Below the pieces are notes generated by a model. That model was not told the origin of the DNA and searched no databases. It saw nothing but the letters and a program-made list of their open reading frames with translations. A stretch of DNA of 64,000 nt. It comes from Desulfuromonas soudanensis (lineage in GTDB: Bacteria; Desulfobacterota; Desulfuromonadia; Desulfuromonadales; WTL). How positions within the stretch are numbered: position 1 is the stretch's first letter; each line of letters begins with the position of its first letter. The DNA lies in NCBI RefSeq assembly GCF_001278055.1, contig NZ_CP010802.1, positions 1,054,001 to 1,118,000 on the forward strand, in the 5' to 3' direction. Made by a program: the position numbers and the translations under genes. Positions 46,253 to 54,328 of the stretch are shown here, one piece after another.

Positions 46253-47779
46253 TTAAGGACCCCCCTCGCTTCTGGGGCGCCAGTCGACGGCGCCGAAGCG
46301 GGTTTGTCCGAGAAAGGTGTAACCGAGGCTGACGGCCGCCACGGTCTGGGTGGTGTCGGGGAGGCTCTCATACTGCGCATCCCGTCGCGAGACCGTATAT
46401 CTGACCGTCAGGCCGTGGAGGTTGTAGACGCGCACGGTGAGGGTGGCGACGCCGCGGAGGATATTCTCCGATCCTTCGCTTTCCGCCGAGGCCAGACCGC
46501 TGACGTAGTAGTCGCGCACTTCCAGGTCGAGGGAGGCGCGATCGGCGAAGATGAGGCGGGAGGCCACCAGGGCGTTCGGGGTGATGCCGTTGTGGTAGTC
46601 GCGCTCGCCGATTCCGTCGATGGTGCCGGCCGAACCGTAGCCGACTCCCGCGAGGGCCGTCCCCTGCAACGCCACTTTTTCCGCAAGCCACCATTGGGCG
46701 GTCGTCCCGAGGGCCAGCGCCGAGGTGGAGATGCGGAAAACCTGCGGCGCAATGTAGTCGTAGGTGCCGTAAAGGCCCCACACCCCGCGGTAGTTGTCGC
46801 CGGCTGTGTAGTCTGTTCCGTAGAGGAGGCCGCGGCTCATGATGTTCTCGAAGATGTTGCTGCTGGCGGCGGTGAACTGAAAATCGAAATAGTCGAAGGG
46901 GCGGGAATAGGTGTAGCCGGGCTTCCCCGGCAGCCCGTAGCCGATGGTGAAGTCGGCGATCGCCTCCCCTTTCTCGTAGCTCTGGGGAACCGCTGTTTCG
47001 GCCCCGTTCGGATTCCTGTTCACGTTCGAATGGACGGTCGCGTTCAGGTTTACGCCGAGCTGCAGCCGGGTGAAGACTGCCGGGTTGTTGCTGCGAAAGA
47101 CGCCGTCGAAGCGCTTGCCGTAGGCGGCGCGGTTGAAACCGGTGGCCGGCGAGAGGGCGGCTGCGCCGAGTTCGCGCCAGATTCCCGGCTTCCCCTGGCC
47201 GCTTTCAAGGAGAAGGCTGGCCATGCGGAACAACGGCTCGCCGAGGATCGAGCCGCCGTAACCGGTGGTGAATTCATCGTTAATGGACGGAGTCGTCGTC
47301 TCGCCGGCCAGCTCCCAGAGGAGGCTGCCGCCGGCGCTGTAGCCGAGGGAGGTCCAGTAGCCGAGGCCCGCCGAGCGGGCAAAGCCGAAGTACATCGACC
47401 CCGCGTAGGGATGCCCGAACTGGTTGATGGCAAAGGGGTCGCTGTCATACACCCACCCCCCGGTCAGGTTCTCCTTGAAGGATGAATAGTCCGAATCGAA
47501 ATCTCCGCTGTCGAAGTAATACCGGTCGAACTGATTGAGCAGGAAAACGAAGCCGAGAATATCCACCGCCGGCACGAAGTAGCTCTTGCCGTCCCCTTCC
47601 CCCCAATGCAGCACCGGCTTCGGCTTTTCATCGGCAAAGGCCGTCGGCGCCTTCTTTTGCTCTCGGGTTTCGAGCGCCGGGTCCTCAGCCAGGGCCGCCC
47701 CCGGAATCAGCAGGGCCAGCACCAGAAGCGTACCAACGACGGTGCGGTAATTCGTCTTTCTAACCCGCGTTGGGTTCAT
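46253..47779 (-). CDS. DUF3943-like outer-membrane protein
   Basis: A 508-residue exported protein. A signal peptide (VVGTLLVLALLIPGAALA) precedes repeated aromatic, glycine-rich strands suited to a beta-barrel (YFDFQFTAASSN, GVWGLYGTYDYIAPQ, ATLTVRVYNLHGLTVRYTV). The C-terminus is YTFLGQTRFGAVDWRP. The DUF3943 assignment is by recall of the family pattern (FLLNQFDRYYF, NQFGHPYAGSMYFGFARSAG, DEFTTGYGGSILGEP). Function unknown. ATG 47779 follows AAGGA. Paired with the PAP2 phosphatase downstream. Confidence 0.75.
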   Translation of the reverse strand: MNPTRVRKTNYRTVVGTLLVLALLIPGAALAEDPALETREQKKAPTAFADEKPKPVLHWGEGDGKSYFVPAVDILGFVFLLNQFDRYYFDSGDFDSDYSSFKENLTGGWVYDSDPFAINQFGHPYAGSMYFGFARSAGLGYWTSLGYSAGGSLLWELAGETTTPSINDEFTTGYGGSILGEPLFRMASLLLESGQGKPGIWRELGAAALSPATGFNRAAYGKRFDGVFRSNNPAVFTRLQLGVNLNATVHSNVNRNPNGAETAVPQSYEKGEAIADFTIGYGLPGKPGYTYSRPFDYFDFQFTAASSNIFENIMSRGLLYGTDYTAGDNYRGVWGLYGTYDYIAPQVFRISTSALALGTTAQWWLAEKVALQGTALAGVGYGSAGTIDGIGERDYHNGITPNALVASRLIFADRASLDLEVRDYYVSGLASAESEGSENILRGVATLTVRVYNLHGLTVRYTVSRRDAQYESLPDTTQTVAAVSLGYTFLGQTRFGAVDWRPRSEGGP

Positions 47780-48064
47780 TGCACATCCTTTAGTGTCTGG
47801 GAAATCGCAGTCCGGCGGCCTCCCGGTCTGCGAAGTGAATAGATTCTTTGCCCTGGAAGAAAAAGGCGTTCTTCCGGTCCACGGGGTGAGATGAGCAAGG
47901 AACCTGCCAATTGCCTGCCGCAGGCTCGGAAAATTGGTTTCCTGTCGAATAACGCTGCATTGGGTGGCAGAGAGGACTGGCAGCGGATGCTTGAATAAGG
48001 CGCTCCCCCTCCACATATGACGGAATCCTCGGCATTTGGTGGGATTACTGAAGGAAGGTGCGCT

Positions 48065-49387
48065 TCAAGCCTGCCGGTCCAGGGGACTGCGCACGCCGAT
48101 CCCCGGCTTGTTGAGAACATGGGTGTAGATCATCGTCGTCGAAACGTCCGAGTGGCCGAGGAGCTCCTGCACCGTGCGGATGTCGTACCCCCCTTCGAGG
48201 AGGTGGGTGGCGAAGGAGTGGCGCAGGGTGTGGGGGGTGACGCGCTTGGTCAACTTCGCGTTGCATGCGGCTTCCCTGATCGCACGCTGGAGGGCCGATT
48301 CATCAAAGTGATGCCGGCGGATTTCACCCGATTCCGGGTCGACGCTTATTCGTGATGCCGGGAACACATACTGCCAGCGCCAGTCCGTTGCCGCACCGGG
48401 GTATTTCTTGGCCAGGGCTGTCGGCAGCCAGACTTTGCCGTAGCCCCGGTCAAGGTCTCCGGAATGAATCCGTCGGGCTTCGGCTATTTGCTGGTGGAGC
48501 GGCTCGCGGCAGGCCTCGGGGAGCAAGGCGACACGATCCTTGCGCCCTTTGCCATCGCGAACCAGAATCTGGCCGAGAGCGAAATCGACGTCCTTGATGC
48601 GCAGCCGGGCAACCTCCATCAGGCGCAGCCCTGAGCCGTAAAGCAGGTTAGACATCAGTAAAAAGGGCGGGTTCAACGCGCCAAGCAAGGCACTGACCTC
48701 TCCGCGACTCAGAACCACCGGAACCTTGATCGGTTTTCTGGCCCGGGAAAAATCGGAAAAATCCCCCAGCGGCCGTTCGAATGCTTCCTGAAAGAGAAAG
48801 ACCAGGGCGTTGAGCGCCTGCTTCTGGGTGTTGACCGCGACATTGTGCGTCTCGGCCAGGTAGGTCAAATAGGCTTTAACGGAAAGCGCGTCCAGTTCTG
48901 CGATGTTGCGGTGCGGGAAAAAAGCCAGAAAACGCGTGGCCCAGTCGACGTAGGTGGCAACGGTCCGTTTGGCATACTGGCGCCCGATCAAGGTGCTTCG
49001 CAGATGTTTAAGCGTGGTTTGATGGGATTCAGACAGCTTTGCCGGTGCCCCACGGTGTGGTTCAGGGGTGCCAGTCTGCCGGACTGGCTGTTTGTTCGTG
49101 GCCCATGATATTTTCAAAAGGTCGTGGAAGAGGTGCCACAAAGCAGAGCGAGCCTGGCTGTACTGCCAATCCTTGAGGGAGGGGTTGTCGCGCAGGTTGG
49201 TCAAAAAGGCGGTGACATGCTGTGGCTGACATTCGGTGATCGGGTGCGGTTGCATGAACTGGATGAACTGCAGGCACCAGGATATGTAAAAGTGGTGATA
49301 TTTTGCGTTGACGTTTACGCTGGCAAGAAAATGGGCATAGGTTTTCCAGAATACAGCGTCAAATTGATGATTTGAACCGTCCAGCAT
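48065..49387 (-). CDS. intI: integron-type tyrosine integrase (IntI) with extra N-terminal domain
   Basis: A 440-residue tyrosine recombinase. The catalytic set is R255 (GSGLRLMEVARL), H386-x2-R389 (TPHTLRHSFATHLL), H412 (LLGHSDV) and Y421 (MIYTHV). Between residues 325 and 370 is the integron-specific patch ALAKKYPGAATDWRWQYVFP and PESGEIRRHHFDESALQRAI. Typical IntI is about 320-340 residues; here about 110 more residues at the N-terminus look like a second core-binding (SAM-like) domain. The start ATG 49387 has GAGGGG six bases upstream. Cassettes with attC sites lie on its upstream side, as in integrons. Confidence 0.92.
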   Translation of the reverse strand: MLDGSNHQFDAVFWKTYAHFLASVNVNAKYHHFYISWCLQFIQFMQPHPITECQPQHVTAFLTNLRDNPSLKDWQYSQARSALWHLFHDLLKISWATNKQPVRQTGTPEPHRGAPAKLSESHQTTLKHLRSTLIGRQYAKRTVATYVDWATRFLAFFPHRNIAELDALSVKAYLTYLAETHNVAVNTQKQALNALVFLFQEAFERPLGDFSDFSRARKPIKVPVVLSRGEVSALLGALNPPFLLMSNLLYGSGLRLMEVARLRIKDVDFALGQILVRDGKGRKDRVALLPEACREPLHQQIAEARRIHSGDLDRGYGKVWLPTALAKKYPGAATDWRWQYVFPASRISVDPESGEIRRHHFDESALQRAIREAACNAKLTKRVTPHTLRHSFATHLLEGGYDIRTVQELLGHSDVSTTMIYTHVLNKPGIGVRSPLDRQA

Positions 49388-49466
49388 GAGCCCCCCCTCA
49401 AAATTGTTGATATCTGCCTTAGAAACTGCTAAACAACAACATACTGAATTTTTTGGAATTTTCAAC

Positions 49467-49514
49467 CGATAGCGCGGTAACCGTCATACCCGATATGGCG
49501 GTAACCGTCCATTC
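49467..49514. repeat. two 24-bp direct repeats, candidate attI binding sites
   Basis: Two adjacent units CGATA-n2-GCGGTAACCGTC (cores 49474-49485 and 49498-49509), 24-base period, 80 bases before the intI start codon and followed by a GTTGAGC core at 49518. Confidence 0.6.
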
Positions 49515-49624
49515 CCTGTTGAGCGCCTTAACAAGGGTTCGTCTTCGTCCAACCTGCTAAAATTATTCATATATTCTTAAAAGCACAGAACGAAATTGCT
49601 AGAATTTAAGATTCATGATAATTA

Positions 49625-49687
49625 ACGAAGCTGAATCGTTCGACGTCGTATAACAAGTTAATACGGCCTCGAACGATTCAGCTTCGT
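49625..49687. repeat. perfect 19-bp inverted repeat with 25-base spacer
   Basis: Arms ACGAAGCTGAATCGTTCGA (49625-49643) and its exact complement (49669-49687). The spacer contains TATAACAAG, which resembles the attC R'' start of some arrays. Confidence 0.8.
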
Positions 49688-49783
49688 GGTTACATGAAAA
49701 AATCAATTTTAAGCATCATTACCAAAATCACTAATAAAAACAAATGAATTGAGCTATTCCAGGCGATCTGAACTGCTAGGGGC

Positions 49784-49856
49784 GCCCAACCCATAAGGAT
49801 TGACACGACCTGAAAGGTCGTCTCAATCCATTGTTCATGAAGCCCGGCAATTGGGC
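49784..49856. repeat. nested hairpin, possible decayed attC
   Basis: GCCCAAC (49784-49790) and ATTGGGC (49850-49856) bracket a strong hairpin GGATTGACACGACCT/AGGTCGTCTCAATCC (49797-49829, one mismatch). GCCCAAC fits RYYYAAC; the partner has A where attC needs G. Confidence 0.4.
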
Positions 49857-50131
49857 ACGGATCTTTGAGATAAGGGTATTGGTTTTTTGGTCAGGGGTGG
49901 GGTGTGGCTCGTGGCGGGGACGAACGGGTGTTGAAAGCGGGGGATGGGACGATCAATGGTCCTTTTTCGGCGATCCTCTCGGGCCCATGGCCTTTCCCAA
50001 CGGGTTCAATGCAGTAGAATCGGGCCATTTTGCTGGGTTTTGGGCAAACCTCACCCGGCCCGTTCCGGGAGTACGACCCGTCGGGCTACTGCCACCCTCA
50101 TTGGTATATGGCTGCGGATCTCCGTTCCGGC

Positions 50132-51235
50132 TTATCCCGATGGCACCTCTGCGGCAAGTCGGCGTCTGTGGGGCAGGATCGAGTAGCGGTAGACGAGTTC
50201 GTGCCCGCAGTGCCGGCAGACGATCTGCGGCGGTGGCTCCGGCTCCACCTCCGGGGTGGTGAGCTCGAAGCCGAAGGCCATCTCGATTCTTGCACGCACC
50301 TCCTCCAGAGGCACCTTGGAGCCGGGGCTGAGGAAACCGTAGTAACGCACCTTCATGAAACCTGTGGGGAGCACGTGCTGGAGGAAACGCCGGAGGAACT
50401 CCAGGGCGTCGAGCGCCAGGGTGCGCAGGCGATTGCTGCCAGTCTTTCTGTAGTGGAGGAAGACTTTGCCATCCTCGACCTTGACGATGCGGCTGTTGGA
50501 GATCGCCACCCGAAAGACGTAGGGGGTGAGGTACTTGATGGAGGCCTCGGCACTCCCGACGGCCTGGGAGTTGACGTTCCAGTCGGTGGCCCAGACCTCG
50601 GCCGGGATTTCGGACAGCAGCTCCGCCTTGGCCATCCGGTCACGGAACTTGGCCCGGACGATCTTTGACAATGCCTGAACCGGCAGGTAGAAATTGACTG
50701 CCGAGGGATGCCACTGGCCGCTTTGACTCGCCAGCATCCCTCCCGGGACCACATAGTGGATATGCGGATGGTACTGCAACTGGCGTCCCCAGGTGTGCAG
50801 CACGCCGAAGAAGCCCGGAGTGTCGCCGCCGGTAAAGCGAGGATCGGTGCAAAGCGCCTTGATCGCTTCCGAAGACGCCGCGAACAGTGCCGCGTAGCCG
50901 ATGCGCTGGTGGCTGCGGAGAAACCCTCGGAGCTCCTGCGGCACGGTGAAGGTCAGCATGAAGTGGTGCCCCGGCAACTGTCGCCGCAGTTGCTTGTCCA
51001 ACCACTGGCGGCTCTTGTGATTCTGGCATCCCGGGCAATGGCGGTTGCCGCAGCCGCGATGCACCAGGTGAAGCTGATTGCAGTCCTGGCAGTGGTAGAC
51101 CACCGAACCGTTGACCTCTGTGCGGCAGTTGATGATGGCGTCGATTACCTTTCTGTGTTCGGCGGGCATGGAGTCGCCGAAGCGGCGCAGATACTCGGGA
51201 GCAAAGGTGCGGAAGATCTCATTGATGCGGCTCAT
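50132..51235 (-). CDS. IS91-family HUH transposase
   Basis: A 367-residue rolling-circle-type transposase. The N-terminal zinc finger CQDCNQLHLVHRGCGNRHCPGCQ is followed by FTVPQELRGFL, the HUH motif YHPHIHYVVPGG, and IKYLTPYVFRVAISNSRI with the likely catalytic Tyr. The C-terminal CRHCGHELVY forms another zinc site. Family assignment is secure. Its start codon overlaps the stop of the tyrosine recombinase gene, so both are expressed together. Apparently intact. Confidence 0.93.
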   Translation of the reverse strand: MSRINEIFRTFAPEYLRRFGDSMPAEHRKVIDAIINCRTEVNGSVVYHCQDCNQLHLVHRGCGNRHCPGCQNHKSRQWLDKQLRRQLPGHHFMLTFTVPQELRGFLRSHQRIGYAALFAASSEAIKALCTDPRFTGGDTPGFFGVLHTWGRQLQYHPHIHYVVPGGMLASQSGQWHPSAVNFYLPVQALSKIVRAKFRDRMAKAELLSEIPAEVWATDWNVNSQAVGSAEASIKYLTPYVFRVAISNSRIVKVEDGKVFLHYRKTGSNRLRTLALDALEFLRRFLQHVLPTGFMKVRYYGFLSPGSKVPLEEVRARIEMAFGFELTTPEVEPEPPPQIVCRHCGHELVYRYSILPHRRRLAAEVPSG

Positions 51236-52104
51236 CGCAGATCCTCCATCAGGGCGTTGATCAGCTGAGAGGCATCCTCATTCCCTTTCTGGGTCAGGTG
51301 CAGATAGATCATGGTCGTCTCGATGGAAGCGTGGCCCAGATAGCGCTGGATGACCCGCAGGTTCACCCCCTCTTCGAGGAGGTGGGTGGCGTAGGAGTGA
51401 CGCAGGGTGTGAATCCTCACGTTCTTTTTGTGGATGCCCGCCTCCCGCACGGCGTTTTTCATGGCCCCCTGAACGCTGCTGATCGCCATGGGGTACTGAG
51501 CCTTTGCCGCGTTCTTGCCATTGCGCCCCAACGCCGGAAAGAGCAGGCGCGGATGCCGGTGAGTCTTCCAGTAAGAACGCAGCATCGGCAGCACTTTCGA
51601 TGGCAGCGGCACGAAGCGGTCCCTGGACCCCTTTCCGCGATGGACGTGGAGCATCATTCGGTCGCTGTCGATATCCGAAATCTCCAGGTACAGCGCCTCC
51701 TGCAGACGCAGACCGCAGGCATAGGCGGTGGAGAGGTAGGCGCGGTTGTGGAAGGTGTAGACGCAGGACAGCACCCGGCGCACCTCCTCCCGACTTAAGA
51801 CCGTCGGCAGCCGGAACTCCTTCTGGGCGCCCAGGTAGTCGAAGGTCCGCCAGTCGCGCTCCAGCACATGGGCGAAGAAAAAGCGGATTCCGGCATGGCA
51901 GATCCGCATGGTGTTCGGCGACCACTCGTCGACGATACGGCGGTGCAGAAAGTAATCCTGCAGCTCCGTCTCCGAGATCAGCTCCGGGGACTTGTCGAAG
52001 AACTCCACCAGCTTGCGCACGGACCGGGTGTAGGCCTGCTGGGTGCGTTCCCCCTTGCCGGCCAGTTGCAGAGCGCGCATTGATTTTTCGTACCAGTCGG
52101 TCAT
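51232..52104 (-). CDS. tyrosine recombinase of the IS91-type element
   Basis: A 290-residue phage-integrase family protein. The core-binding domain (GERTQQAYTRSVRKLVEFF) is followed by the catalytic domain with Arg in ACGLRLQEALYL, HTLRHSYATHLL, LGHAS and Tyr in TTMIYLHLT. The full RHRHY set is present, so it should be active. Start ATG 52104 with GGAGAAACG upstream; the frame continues to 52467 without likeness. Such recombinases often precede IS91-group transposases; their role is unclear. Distinct from intI, as it lacks the integron patch. Confidence 0.9.
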   Translation of the reverse strand: MTDWYEKSMRALQLAGKGERTQQAYTRSVRKLVEFFDKSPELISETELQDYFLHRRIVDEWSPNTMRICHAGIRFFFAHVLERDWRTFDYLGAQKEFRLPTVLSREEVRRVLSCVYTFHNRAYLSTAYACGLRLQEALYLEISDIDSDRMMLHVHRGKGSRDRFVPLPSKVLPMLRSYWKTHRHPRLLFPALGRNGKNAAKAQYPMAISSVQGAMKNAVREAGIHKKNVRIHTLRHSYATHLLEEGVNLRVIQRYLGHASIETTMIYLHLTQKGNEDASQLINALMEDLR

Positions 52105-52453
52105 CACGTTTCTCCTTCCCACAGTTGAAGTTTCGCCGCCAGATACGGCTTGTGGATAGGAAAAGCAGATGATCGGCTGGTACGGAAGCTTTTTTTGGGG
52201 GCGATGGGGAAGTAGGGTGTGAAGGCTGGAATGTAAGATGTTGATTTTAGGAACTTCTGCCGCGAAGCGGCTTACTTGAACAAGCGGTTGAAGCGGACGA
52301 AATACTTGCCGTGCGATCCGAAAACGCTTCTCTGCATGACTGAACGGCAGGGGAAGAAAGAAATGACCCTGCTGTCTTAAGCATTCTATTGTGGTGAGTC
52401 CCATACCGGCGCATCGTCGCCGCTTAACCGGAATCGTTAGGCTTTTAAAAAAT
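52105..52453. other. 349-base region: end of IS91-type element and attC site
   Basis: No gene. Holds the promoter side of the recombinase gene, a short hairpin GCCGC-gaa-GCGGC, and then the attC-like site 52275-52442. Confidence 0.6.
52275..52442 (+). other. attC recombination site (first), partly degenerate
   Basis: The 3' half is good: CGTCGCCGCTTAACCGG then GTTAGGC (52436-52442, R' core GTTRRRY). The 5' half is CTTGAAC, spacer, GAAGCGGACG (L''-like); CTTGAAC departs from RYYYAAC. At 168 bases it is longer than usual. The cassette gene starts 11 bases after the core. Confidence 0.65.
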
Positions 52454-52819
52454 ATGACCATAAGCAATAAAGAAATTAGATTCTTACAAGAGCGCAGGAA
52501 ATTAAATCGATACGGCTATATTGCGCTCAGCATATGTGCCGTTGGTTTCATTTGTGGTGCTTTGTACTTGGTCATAAAAACACCGAATTTAATAAATCCA
52601 TTCGCTTTTATGGAAAGCTTCTCTAATGGCAAAGTTGAAAATTCGACCGTGATACTAATGGCCGCGTTGCTTCCACTAATGACCCTAACTTTGTTCGTAA
52701 CCATTCTTGCAATGCTTTTGATATCACTGGTGGTTATCAGGAATGAGAGAAAGCTATTGCTAATTGTTGATTCATTACAAAAAATGCCTAACCAGAGCAT
52801 GAAGGCGGACGAAAAATAG
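52454..52819 (+). CDS. cassette-encoded small membrane protein, unknown function
   Basis: A 121-residue protein with two hydrophobic helices (ALSICAVGFICGALYLVI and LLPLMTLTLFVTILAMLLISLVV), short charged ends and no known motif. GC content is much lower than the chromosome, a sign of transfer. The gene is framed by attC sites: its ATG is 11 bases after the first core, and its last codons run into the next attC, as in integron gene cassettes. The frame is open upstream to 52391, but that is inside attC. Confidence 0.75.
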   Translation: MTISNKEIRFLQERRKLNRYGYIALSICAVGFICGALYLVIKTPNLINPFAFMESFSNGKVENSTVILMAALLPLMTLTLFVTILAMLLISLVVIRNERKLLLIVDSLQKMPNQSMKADEK

Positions 52820-52891
52820 CTGGGTTGTTCTCGAATGCATCCTACTCATTAATCCGGCGCGTCGTCGCCGCTTATGCGTAACCTGTTAGAT
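52786..52891 (+). other. attC recombination site (second), canonical
   Basis: R'' GCCTAAC (52786-52792), L''-like GAAGGCGGACG, L' CGTCGCCGCTTA, R' GTTAGAT (52885-52891). 106 bases. The next cassette is cut short by the IS21 end at about 52985. Confidence 0.82.
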
Positions 52892-53004
52892 ACGAACAAT
52901 ACTTTTAATTTTCCACACTTTGGAAGTCCTGCGGAACCGCTTGATGGCCTGCCTCTCGCTGTGGGCAAAAACTCGCTCAGTGCTGTTGTGTGTCAATGGT
53001 CTTT

Positions 53005-53040
53005 GAAAATTCCCCCTTTTCGGTCATCGAAAATTCCCCC
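53005..53040. repeat. terminal repeats of IS21-type element
   Basis: GAAAATTCCCCC twice (53005-53016 and 53029-53040), preceded by TGTGTGTCAATGG; these are the multiple end repeats of IS21 elements. The element end is near 52985. Confidence 0.75.
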
Positions 53041-53046
53041 CTCGGG

Positions 53047-53817
53047 TTATTCTCTTGCCGCCTGTTTGGACAGGAGGCCGGCTTTGAGTTTCTCTTTTAG
53101 CCGGTAGCTCTCACCTTTGATGCTGATCGAAATGGCATGATGAAGCACCCGGTCTAGAATGGCGCTGGCGATGACCTGATCGCCGAAGATTTCGCCCCAA
53201 TTCGAGTAGGGCTGGTTTGAGGTCATGATCATGGCCCCCTTCTCATAGCGGCGGGATATGAGCTGGAAGAAGAGATTGGCGCCCAGCCGATCAATAGGGA
53301 TGTAGCCGATCTCGTCGATGATCAGCAGTTTGGGCTGGCAGTATTGCTTGAGTTTGTCCTCCAGCCGGTTTTCATTGTGTGCACGGGCAAGACTGGCGAT
53401 CAGAGCCTGGGCTCCGATAAAGAGCGTTCGGTAACCGCGGCGAATAGCCTCAATCCCCAAGCCAACGGCCAAATGGGTTTTACCTACCCCGGGTGGCCCC
53501 AGCAGCAGGATGTTCTCGCCGTTGGCCACCCAGCGGCAGCAGGACAGTTCCTTGATGCGCTTGGCGTCGATGGACGGTTGATAGGCGAATTCGAAGGATT
53601 CCAGTGTCTTGACGAAGGGAAAACGCGCCATGCGCGTGCCCATCTCGGTGCGTTTATCCTGCTTGGATGCCAATTCCGCATCGATCAGTTGCCGCAGGAA
53701 CTCGTCATAGCCCCACTGCTGCTTGGCGGCATCCTGCAGATAACCATCAATCTGATCGGAGAGACGCTGCAGCTTCAGTTGTTTTAAGCCATCGGAGAGG
53801 TCTGTTATCTGTGTCAT
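53047..53817 (-). CDS. istB: IS21-type helper ATPase IstB
   Basis: A 256-residue AAA+ ATPase that helps the IstA transposase choose targets. Walker A LLLGPPGVGKTHLAVGL, Walker B LLIIDEIGYIPID and the sensor region MIMTSNQPYSNWGE are all present, so the protein seems intact. Start MTQITDL at 53817; the frame runs on to 53850. Its partner istA upstream is reduced to a C-terminal stub, so the element cannot move by itself. Confidence 0.93.
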   Translation of the reverse strand: MTQITDLSDGLKQLKLQRLSDQIDGYLQDAAKQQWGYDEFLRQLIDAELASKQDKRTEMGTRMARFPFVKTLESFEFAYQPSIDAKRIKELSCCRWVANGENILLLGPPGVGKTHLAVGLGIEAIRRGYRTLFIGAQALIASLARAHNENRLEDKLKQYCQPKLLIIDEIGYIPIDRLGANLFFQLISRRYEKGAMIMTSNQPYSNWGEIFGDQVIASAILDRVLHHAISISIKGESYRLKEKLKAGLLSKQAARE

Positions 53818-53827
53818 CGTCACCTCC

Positions 53828-54233
53828 CTAAAGCCCGGCAACTTGGTCATAGATTGCCAAGTCCCGGATCATCACGTCGTCACCGGGCCACTGCGGATCA
53901 AAACGCGGCGGATGGGGAGCCGGGCGCTCGCAGGGGTTGCGAAACAGGCCTTGCAAGTGTGCCGGGTCGATACACCGTTGTCCGGAGCCTGCGAGCTTGG
54001 AATGACAAGCAATCGGCTCCCCCCGGAAGAGAAGCAGCACCTCGCTGCCGCGCACCTGGACTTCAACGGTTTCGCCGACATACCTCCAGGGAACCGAGTA
54101 GCGGTTGCCGCTGAAGTTCACCAGAACATCGGGAGGAACCACTCGGGTGACGACCGTCTCCAGGCGGTAGGGTGGCACGGCGCTGATTTCCACCAGACTT
54201 TCATGGGCGAAGCGGTCGATCGGTCTCTCGCCG
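53828..54233 (-). pseudogene. istA: IstA transposase, C-terminal remnant
   Basis: About 134 residues from the C-terminal part of an IS21 transposase (VVPPDVLVNFSGNRYSVPWRYVGETVEVQV, then the usual ending before istB). Reading back upstream it stops exactly at the first REP of the RAYT array (54234), so about two thirds of istA, including the DDE domain, are missing. The missing part is not found on the other side of the array. Confidence 0.88.
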
Positions 54234-54295
54234 TCTCGGGGGACGCTGCTTGTTATTTTTCTATTCTCGGGGGACGCTGCTTGTTATTTTTCTAT
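54234..54295 (+). repeat. paired 31-bp REPs heading unit A
   Basis: Two adjacent units TCTCGGGGGACGCTGCTTGT plus TATTTTTCTAT at 54234-54264 and 54265-54295. The same REP heads unit B (54815-54876, two), unit C (55318-55348, one) and unit D (55868-55929, two). Confidence 0.92.
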
Positions 54296-54328
54296 TGATT
54301 CATTTTGTCCAACTGGTACATTCCCACC

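Larger units (their letters stand above)
49388..50131. other. 744-base region upstream of intI, probable attI and scars
   Basis: No convincing gene. AT-rich to about 49780, then GC-rich, probably the end of the IS91-type element. It contains the 24-bp direct repeats at 49467-49514, a GTTGAGC core (49518-49524, fits GTTRRRY), a 19-bp perfect inverted repeat (49625-49687) and a GCCCAAC...ATTGGGC structure (49784-49856). Any of these could be attI or decayed attC parts. Confidence 0.55.
50132..52104 (-). mobile_element. IS91-type element with two coupled genes (ends not defined)
   Basis: A tyrosine recombinase gene and an HUH transposase gene overlap by ATGA and form the coding part of one IS91-group element. 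Ends were not located; the right end probably lies between 52105 and 52281 and the left between about 49860 and 50131. A GAAC tetranucleotide, the known IS91 target type, lies at 52278-52281 inside the attC-like start. Confidence 0.75.

Noticed and set aside
49388-49560. LexA box controlling intI
   Set aside because: Looked for CTGT-n8-ACAG near the intI start and found none.
49797-49829. Hairpin GGATTGACACGACCT...AGGTCGTCTCAATCC as a CRISPR repeat
   Set aside because: Single copy with no spacers and no cas genes.
52892-52985. Gene in the cassette after the second attC
   Set aside because: Fewer than 100 bases remain before the IS21 end; no start with coding character.
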